Source: Verrucomicrobiota bacterium (GTDB taxonomy: Bacteria > Verrucomicrobiota > Verrucomicrobiia > Limisphaerales > AV2). Taken from it: a stretch of 8,661 nucleotides of DNA. Shown here one piece after another: positions 6,435 to 8,661 of this stretch. The DNA lies in assembly GCA_003218935.1 (NCBI GenBank), contig QHPA01000364.1, forward strand, positions 1-8,661, given 5' to 3'. The notes beneath the pieces are model-generated. The model was not told the origin of the DNA, ran no database searches, and saw only the letters and a program-made list of their open reading frames with translations. The position numbers and the translations under genes were made by a program. Numbering within the stretch: position 1 is the first letter of the stretch; each line of letters opens with the position of its first letter.

Positions 6435-6633
6435 CGGGCAATCAGTGTAGCGGAGCAGGGCAGCCTTGGCGAGCATTTGCTGAACGCGCCTGACACCTTT
6501 TTTTGACCTGCCTTGGGCCGGTTCGAGGGTCGCCTCCACGATTCCAGAATACCGGCCGCCAGGAGTATTCGCTTCGCCACGCCGTCTAACGCGGCATGTG
6601 GCTCATCCTCTGGTTTCGTCCGCCGCGAAACTT

Positions 6634-6660
6634 TTCACGCGTTTTGCGTGAAGTTCACGC
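6634..6660. promoter_or_regulatory. Candidate operator: three TTCACGC half-sites
   Basis: TTCACGC at 6634-6640 and GCGTGAA at 6646-6652 form a perfect 7-bp inverted repeat with a 5-base spacer, and a third TTCACGC lies at 6654-6660, exactly 20 bases (about two helical turns) after the first. The arrangement suits a dimeric DNA-binding protein. It could alternatively be a small hairpin. No regulator is identified in the window. Confidence 0.35.
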
Positions 6661-6794
6661 CGGTTCCCGTAATTCGCCCGCACAAATCTTTGACAACTCA
6701 TTTACCCATGCCTCACACCGGCGGGCGCGGGTTATGCTAAATCCATTCTCATGAACTTCGCTTCATTCGTCCCCGTTAAATCTGAAAACAATTT

Positions 6795-6799
6795 GGAGG
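6795..6799 (+). promoter_or_regulatory. Ribosome binding site that fixes the start at 6805
   Basis: GGAGG followed by five bases and then ATG 6805. It is the only strong Shine-Dalgarno seen for a gene in the window and shows that translation begins at MRSLIKLCLLS rather than at the internal ATG 6842, which is in a different frame. Confidence 0.7.
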
Positions 6800-6804
6800 T
6801 CGTT

Positions 6805-8048
6805 ATGCGCTCGCTCATCAAACTCTGTCTTCTGTCTTTTAATGTTTCTGCCCGCCGCCTTGTCAGCCAACGAACCGTCTCCGCCATCCACCAACGGGCC
6901 GGTCGCAGCGATCGAGGCCGACCTTCTGCTCCGCGAAATCCGCTACGACGGCAAACTCACCGACAACGAAGCGAAGTTTCTCGTGGAAATTGATGCCGAG
7001 TCCATCGGCAAAAACGAATCCTCCGTCACGCTGTTTGAAGGAGACGTTGCCGTGATGCCGGCCAAACTTCCGGCCGGTTTGCGCCTGGTGTGGAAAGAGA
7101 AACAGTATCGGCTCGTCGCGGCGCGCGCGGGCAAATACAGGTTCAAGCTGGAGGTTGTCGCGAAAATCACGCGCGCCGAACCTTGGAACCAGATTGCATT
7201 CAGCGGACCGGACGCAGGCATTGCGTCGGTCGCAGTCGAAGCCACCGGCGCCGGGGTTGAAGTGCAATTACTCAGCGGCACACCGCTCGAGCCCGAGAAA
7301 GGCGAAGCGGCCCGTGTGCGCGGCGTGCTGGGCGCGGACCGGAAGGTCTCGTTGCGTTGGCAGAGCAGAGCGGCCGAAGCTGCACGCAAAGCACTGATTA
7401 CCTGCGACACCATTGCCACGGCCCAAATCACACCCACAGTCATCAAATTTGTCACCGAACTTCGCTACGACATCGTCCAGGGGAATCTCTCCAAATTTTC
7501 CGTGGCGTTGCCAATCAACCAGGCGCTGACGCGAGTTGAAGGCGAGCAGATCCGCGATTGGCACGTCAGCGTAGCGCAGGCTTCCAGCCTGCCGCCAACA
7601 AAACCTGCCTCTGACCCCTCCGCGGTAGGGACTGGGAGTGGGTCGGAGATTCAAATCCTCACCGTCGAGTTGATCAAACCGGTCGAGAAGAGCTACCACC
7701 TGACACTCTATTCCGAGCAAACGGTCGAAAATCTTCCGTCCCGCGATCAACTCACCTTGCCCCAACCGCAGGGTGTCGATCGCGAGACCGGCTCACTCGC
7801 CGTCTCCGCTGAAGACATGCTGGTCGAAACGGAATCCAGCACCGGCTTGCGCCAGATCAACGCGCCCGGCGGCGCGCTGGCGGCCTATCGTTTCTATGGC
7901 CGTCCGCTCGCGCTCGGCGTGAAGCTCCGTCGCATCGAGCCGATCATCAACGTCGCCGCGCGCGTCACCGCCCGGCTCGAAGAGACGCGGTTGCTCGTCA
8001 CTCACGCGCTCACTCTGAACGTCGAAAAAGCAGGCATCTATTCCGTCG
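6805..8048 (+). CDS. Large exported protein of unknown function, 5' part (frameshifted signal peptide)
   Basis: Translation should start at ATG 6805, which has a good ribosome binding site, giving MRSLIKLCLLS. The long frame, however, is the one opening at ATG 6842 (MFLPAALSANEPSPP). Removing one T from the TTTT at 6837-6840 fuses the two into MRSLIKLCLLSLMFLPAALSA followed by NEPS, a textbook signal peptide with a basic start, hydrophobic core and A-x-A-like cleavage site. The following ~400 residues are beta-rich with no enzymatic motif I recognise: EADLLLREIRYDGKLTDNEA, a segment ending LTVELIKPVEKSYHLTLYSE, and APGGALAAYRFYGRPLALGV. Residues encoded at about 7571-7645 come from short palindromic repeats. 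Family-like sequence ends at VEKAGIYSVE near 8048, where an inverted segment begins; the nominal frame continues to 8296 as nonsense. Its position divergent from an ECF sigma factor suggests a cell-envelope role, which is inference. Confidence 0.65.
7571..7645 (+). repeat. Two short palindromic repeat units within the coding sequence
   Basis: GCAGGCT (7576-7582) and AGCCTGC (7586-7592) form a perfect 7-bp stem with a 3-base loop. It is followed by a GACCCCTCC...GTGGGTC unit (about 7613-7645) whose ends GACCC/GGGTC also pair. They are translated in frame as the Ala/Ser/Pro/Gly-rich AQASSLPPTKPASDPSAVGT in a protein otherwise rich in ordered beta-type sequence (WHVS before, IQILTVELIKP after). 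The composition and hairpins suggest inserted dispersed repeats; only one copy of each is in this window. Confidence 0.5.
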
Positions 8049-8145
8049 AAGCTCATAAGCTGATGTGTCGCGGGCACGTAGAGTTCCCACTCGGCGAAGG
8101 TGGTCTGAATGTCCGTTTGAGGGGCGGCCAGCGCGATTTCGCGCG
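8049..8145 (-). other. Segment that reads as protein only on the opposite strand
   Basis: Within a plus-strand gene, this stretch is nonsense on the plus strand (a stop at 8118-8120 in the downstream frame, and MCRGHVEF-type sequence in the upstream frame). On the minus strand it reads ALAAPQTDIQTTFAEWELYVPATHQLMSF. That has the look of the same exported-protein family's beta-rich sequence. The edges are uncertain by 10-25 bases because both strands are open near the junctions (about 8045-8055 and 8115-8160). The forward original is not in the window; if this is a copy it should lie downstream of 8661. Confidence 0.5.
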
Positions 8146-8661
8146 GCGACCAGCGCTTCGCCCCGGGCATCAGCCTCAAGACTTCCGAACTGATTGGCCT
8201 GCGCGAAATCCCGATCAACCACCTCGCCCACCGCGCCGACGAACTGCTCGCCTACGTCGCGGACCAGGCCGATTGGACGCTCACGCTCTCTACTGAAAAA
8301 CTTCAGCCGCGTGTCATTGCCGAGATTTTCAACCTCGTCACTGTCGGCGACGGCCTGCTCGGGGGCAGCGCGACAATCCGTTACGCGATCATCAACCAGG
8401 GCCTGCAGGAATTCCGTCTCCGGCTGCCGGCGAGTTGGAAGAACGTTGACTTCACCGGCCCAAACATCCGCCGCAAGGAGCAGGTGGCGCCTGCACCCAA
8501 TGCGGCTGGCGCCGCGGGACAGACCAACTATATCGTTTGGAGCGTCGCGCTGCAGGACAAAGCCTGGGGCGGCTACACGCTGGTCGTCACCTACGACGAG
8601 CAATTCGATCCGCACAAGGCCACGCTCGACCTGGGCGGTATCCACGCGCTGGAGGTCGAAC
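8121..8661 (+). CDS. Large exported protein of unknown function, 3' part (runs off the window)
   Basis: Plus-strand coding resumes in another frame than the 5' part. After the stop at 8118-8120 it is open to the window end; family-like sequence is clear from APGISLKTSELIGLREIPIN (about 8160) through HLAHRADELLAYVADQADWTL, NLVTVGDGLLGGSATIRYAI, FRLRLPASWKNVDFTGPNI and YIVWSVALQDKAWGGYTLVV. There is no stop, so the gene continues beyond 8661. The sequence is well-ordered, beta-rich and consistent with a periplasmic or surface protein, and with a C-terminal continuation of the gene starting at 6805. A stretch of perhaps 50-100 residues that should join the two parts appears to be missing. I cannot name a family. 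Confidence 0.65.

Larger units (their letters stand above)
6435..6804. promoter_or_regulatory. Divergent control region between sigma gene and exported-protein gene
   Basis: 370 bases with no supportable gene. It contains the TTCACGC repeat cluster (6634-6660), a TTGACA at 6690-6695, a TATGCT at 6733-6738 and a ribosome binding site at 6795-6799. The two hexamers are 37 bases apart, too far to be one sigma-70 promoter, so each would need another partner I cannot identify. Short plus-strand frames here (for example from 6751) only run into the signal peptide of the next gene. Autoregulation by the sigma factor is plausible but no ECF promoter pair is clear. Confidence 0.45.

Noticed and set aside
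6690..6738. TTGACA (6690-6695) and TATGCT (6733-6738) as a sigma-70 promoter.
   Set aside because: The spacing is 37 bases instead of about 17, so they cannot be the two halves of one promoter.
1..8661. CRISPR array, tRNA/rRNA genes, transposase or integrase genes, toxin-antitoxin or other defence system.
   Set aside because: I saw no regularly spaced repeats, no recognisable RNA gene sequences, and no proteins with motifs of these families.

Overview
The window looks like a chromosomal stretch from a GC-rich, free-living bacterium, most likely of the Verrucomicrobia (Pedosphaera/Limisphaerales-like). This is an inference from the style of the proteins, the usual lack of Shine-Dalgarno sites, and the short palindromic repeats that run into coding sequence. 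No rRNA, tRNA, CRISPR array or transposase gene is visible.

Layout. 1-327 (+): 3' end of a rhamnulokinase (rhaB type), followed by a hairpin. 338-533 (-): debris of two small genes, namely the 3' tail of a hydrophobic protein and the first ~29 residues of a LOG-family (lysine-decarboxylase-like) protein. 591-2036 (-): an unusual single reading frame joining a HAD phosphatase/phosphomutase domain to a CPBP (CAAX-type) membrane protease domain. 2181-4219 (+): a bifunctional rhamnulose-1-phosphate aldolase/lactaldehyde dehydrogenase (rhaD/rhaEW type), broken into three frames by two internal deletions. 4221-4297: a long hairpin between convergent genes. 4301-6434 (-): an ECF sigma factor and, 13 bases downstream, its probable membrane-anchored partner. 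6435-6804: divergent control region. 6805-8661 (+): a large exported protein of unknown function, frameshifted in its signal peptide and rearranged internally, running off the window.

Functionally, rhaB and the aldolase/dehydrogenase are consecutive steps of L-rhamnose catabolism: phosphorylation of rhamnulose, cleavage to DHAP and lactaldehyde, and oxidation of lactaldehyde to lactate. The sigma/partner pair and the divergent exported protein probably form a separate cell-envelope module sharing one control region.

The most striking property is the number of internal breakpoints in otherwise well-preserved genes: a truncated LOG gene; a 44-bp inverted copy of the aldolase gene's own 5' coding sequence that replaces its metal-binding segment; a second frame-changing deletion in the same gene; and a ~100-bp segment in the exported-protein gene that reads as protein only on the wrong strand. 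Two of these have an inverted-copy-plus-deletion signature. Template-switch mutation, amplification chimeras and misassembly would all produce it, and sequence alone cannot separate them. I found no convincing new defence or mobile system.
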